Source of the DNA: Bradyrhizobium sp. 186
GTDB lineage: Bacteria; Pseudomonadota; Alphaproteobacteria; Rhizobiales; Xanthobacteraceae
Reading direction: 5' to 3'
Assembly: GCF_023101685.1 (NCBI RefSeq)
Contig: NZ_CP082164.1
Span: 7,192,001 to 7,256,000, forward strand
Length of the DNA: 64,000 nt
Numbering within the stretch: the stretch's first letter is position 1; every line of letters starts with the position of its first letter. The position numbers and the translations under genes were made by a program. The notes under the pieces were generated by a model that did no database searches, was not told the DNA's origin, and saw only the letters and a list, made by a program, of their open reading frames with translations. Below are positions 62,907-64,000 of this stretch, piece after piece.

Positions 62907-63621
62907 GACGATCTCCCAGATATGCGCTGATCACCTTGGGATCGCGGACGATATCGGCGGGCTTGCCCTCGACCAGCACCTTGCCGAGGTCGAGCACGAT
63001 GGCGCGATCGACCAGCGGCATCACGATCTCCATGACATGCTCGACCATCAGCACCGTGATGCCGGCATCGCGGACCTTGCGCACCAGCGCGACGCCGGTC
63101 TGCGCCTCGGTCGGCGTCAGCCCGGTGAGGACTTCGTCGAGCAGCAGCAGCTTTGGTTCGGTCGCAAGCGCACGCGCAACTTCGAGACGGCGCTTCTCGG
63201 CCGGCACGAGATCACTCGCGAGCACGTCGGCGCGGGCGGCCAGGCCGGTGAACTCCAGCACCTCACGCGCCTTGCGGCGGGCTTCGCGCATCACGGTGTT
63301 GCGCACCAGCGCGCCGACGATGACGTTGTCGATGACCGTCATGGTCTCGAAACTCTTGACCACCTGGAAGGTGCGCCCGACGCCGCGCTGGCAGCGCTCG
63401 GCCGCCGGCATCTTCGTGACATCCTCGCCGTCGAACCAGATCGAGCCCTGGGTCGGCGGCAGCACGCCGGCGATGAGATTGAACAGCGTCGACTTGCCGG
63501 CGCCGTTCGGACCGATCAGGCCGACAATCTCACCCCGGCCGACCGAGATCGAGACATCGCTGTTGGCAACGAGGCCGCCAAAGCGCTGCCAGACGCCGCG
63601 GGTTTCGAGGAGCGCGGTCAT
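62890..63621 (-). CDS. livG: LivG-type branched-chain amino-acid ABC transporter ATPase
   Basis: This is a 243-residue ABC ATPase. Walker A is GPNGAGKST near residue 38, with VGRTFQVVKSF (Q-loop) near 80 and Walker B LLLLDEVLTGL near 160. The usual LSGGxQ signature is altered to LVPAEKRRLEVARAL, as is sometimes seen in LivG homologues. It overlaps the livM stop by 4 bp (ATGA). It forms a heterodimer with LivF. The same operon continues beyond the right edge of the window. Confidence 0.9.
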   Translation of the reverse strand: MTALLETRGVWQRFGGLVANSDVSISVGRGEIVGLIGPNGAGKSTLFNLIAGVLPPTQGSIWFDGEDVTKMPAAERCQRGVGRTFQVVKSFETMTVIDNVIVGALVRNTVMREARRKAREVLEFTGLAARADVLASDLVPAEKRRLEVARALATEPKLLLLDEVLTGLTPTEAQTGVALVRKVRDAGITVLMVEHVMEIVMPLVDRAIVLDLGKVLVEGKPADIVRDPKVISAYLGDRHAVSA

Positions 63622-64000
63622 CGCGTGGCTCCTTTCGACTTCGCCCGCGAGAACAGGCTCACCAATCCTTGCGGCAAGGCCAGCGAGATCAGCACGATCA
63701 GCGTGCCGTAGACGATGAGGTCGACGCCACGTCCGGAGCCGCCGATATAGGAGCGCGTCAGCTCCGTCATCGGGATCAGGATGGCCGCCCCTAACACCGG
63801 GCCCCAGAGCGTGCCGATGCCACCGAGCACGGCCGGCAGCGCCATCAGCAGCGAGAACTGGAAGCCCATGACGCTTTCAGGATCGATATAGGCGAGAAAC
63901 TGCGCATAGAAGGCGCCGCCGATGGCAACGAGGAAAGCAGAGACCGCAGCCGCGCCCATCTTGGAGTTGAACACGACGACGCCAAGGCTCTCGGCAGCTT
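63618..64000 (-). CDS. livM: LivM-type ABC transporter permease, 3' part
   Basis: Only the last 127 or so residues lie in the window; the frame continues past the right edge with no start seen. The segment has FLVAIGGAFYAQFLAYIDPESV, the typical LivM loop GGIGTLWGPVLGAAIL, and a final membrane helix VYGTLIVLISLALPQGLVSLF. It forms half of the membrane channel of the branched-chain amino-acid-type importer with livF and livG downstream. Confidence 0.88.
   Translation of the reverse strand, partial: AAESLGVVVFNSKMGAAAVSAFLVAIGGAFYAQFLAYIDPESVMGFQFSLLMALPAVLGGIGTLWGPVLGAAILIPMTELTRSYIGGSGRGVDLIVYGTLIVLISLALPQGLVSLFSRAKSKGATR

Overview
The window is 64 kb of GC-rich chromosomal DNA from an alphaproteobacterium, most likely Bradyrhizobium or a close relative in the Nitrobacteraceae. 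The basis is the long continuous coding frames, the style of the proteins (HpaR, UxaA-like, Rieske-FAD reductase, tetronate pathway, many acyl-CoA enzymes), and many long palindromic repeats between genes of the kind common in that group. No rRNA, tRNA, CRISPR array, plasmid or phage module was seen. One insertion sequence is present.

Layout. 0.3-2.8 kb: a Rieske-FAD reductase and an epoxide-hydrolase-like alpha/beta hydrolase. 2.9-10.6 kb: an HD-domain protein, then a minus-strand module of a small transglutaminase, a fused circularly permuted ATP-grasp/alpha-E protein, and a 1091-residue transglutaminase-DUF2126 protein. This is the amidoligase type of peptide-bond system, without its proteasome-like partner in view. 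10.7-14.3 kb: sugar-acid or hydroxy-acid enzymes (UxaA/GarD-like dehydratase, HpcH/HpaI aldolase, Ldh-type dehydrogenase). 14.5-21.7 kb: the homoprotocatechuate meta-cleavage operon, with hpaR divergent from hpaH-hpaF-hpaE-hpaD-FAH protein-TPP enzyme and a perfect palindrome between them.

21.7-25.4 kb: alkB with a second 2-oxoglutarate oxygenase, then an overlapping DUF2848/amidase pair. 25.6-29.4 kb: DUF35, thiolase-like, SDR and Tat-exported SMP-30-like genes. 29.4-32.8 kb: ppc (phosphoenolpyruvate carboxylase) and a YccF-type membrane protein. 32.9-45.8 kb: a dense set of acyl-CoA enzymes (two CoA ligases, two acyl-CoA dehydrogenases, three enoyl-CoA hydratases, two SDRs, an APH-type phosphotransferase with a DUF6285 protein, and a VOC protein), suggesting beta-oxidation-like catabolism of unidentified carboxylic acids. 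45.9-48.4 kb: a YghU-like glutathione transferase and a nitronate-monooxygenase-type flavoprotein.

48.4-50.2 kb: an IS110/IS1111-family element inserted exactly inside a palindromic repeat. 50.3-58.0 kb: a thiolase-family protein, an RND efflux pump with its adaptor, and a chemoreceptor. 58.2-62.0 kb: the four-gene tetronate (threonate/erythronate) pathway, otnK-otnI-ltnD with divergent otnC, converting C4 sugar acids to dihydroxyacetone phosphate. 62.2-64.0 kb: livF, livG and the 3' end of livM of a branched-chain amino-acid-type ABC importer that continues beyond the window.

Most of the sequence is metabolically rich but ordinary for the group. The parts most worth a second look are the IS element, whose precise insertion in a hairpin can be reconstructed and which carries a 514-bp noncoding arm; the fused amidoligase/transglutaminase module; the HpaR-type operator; and the families of palindromic repeats, two of which lie inside the hpa operon.
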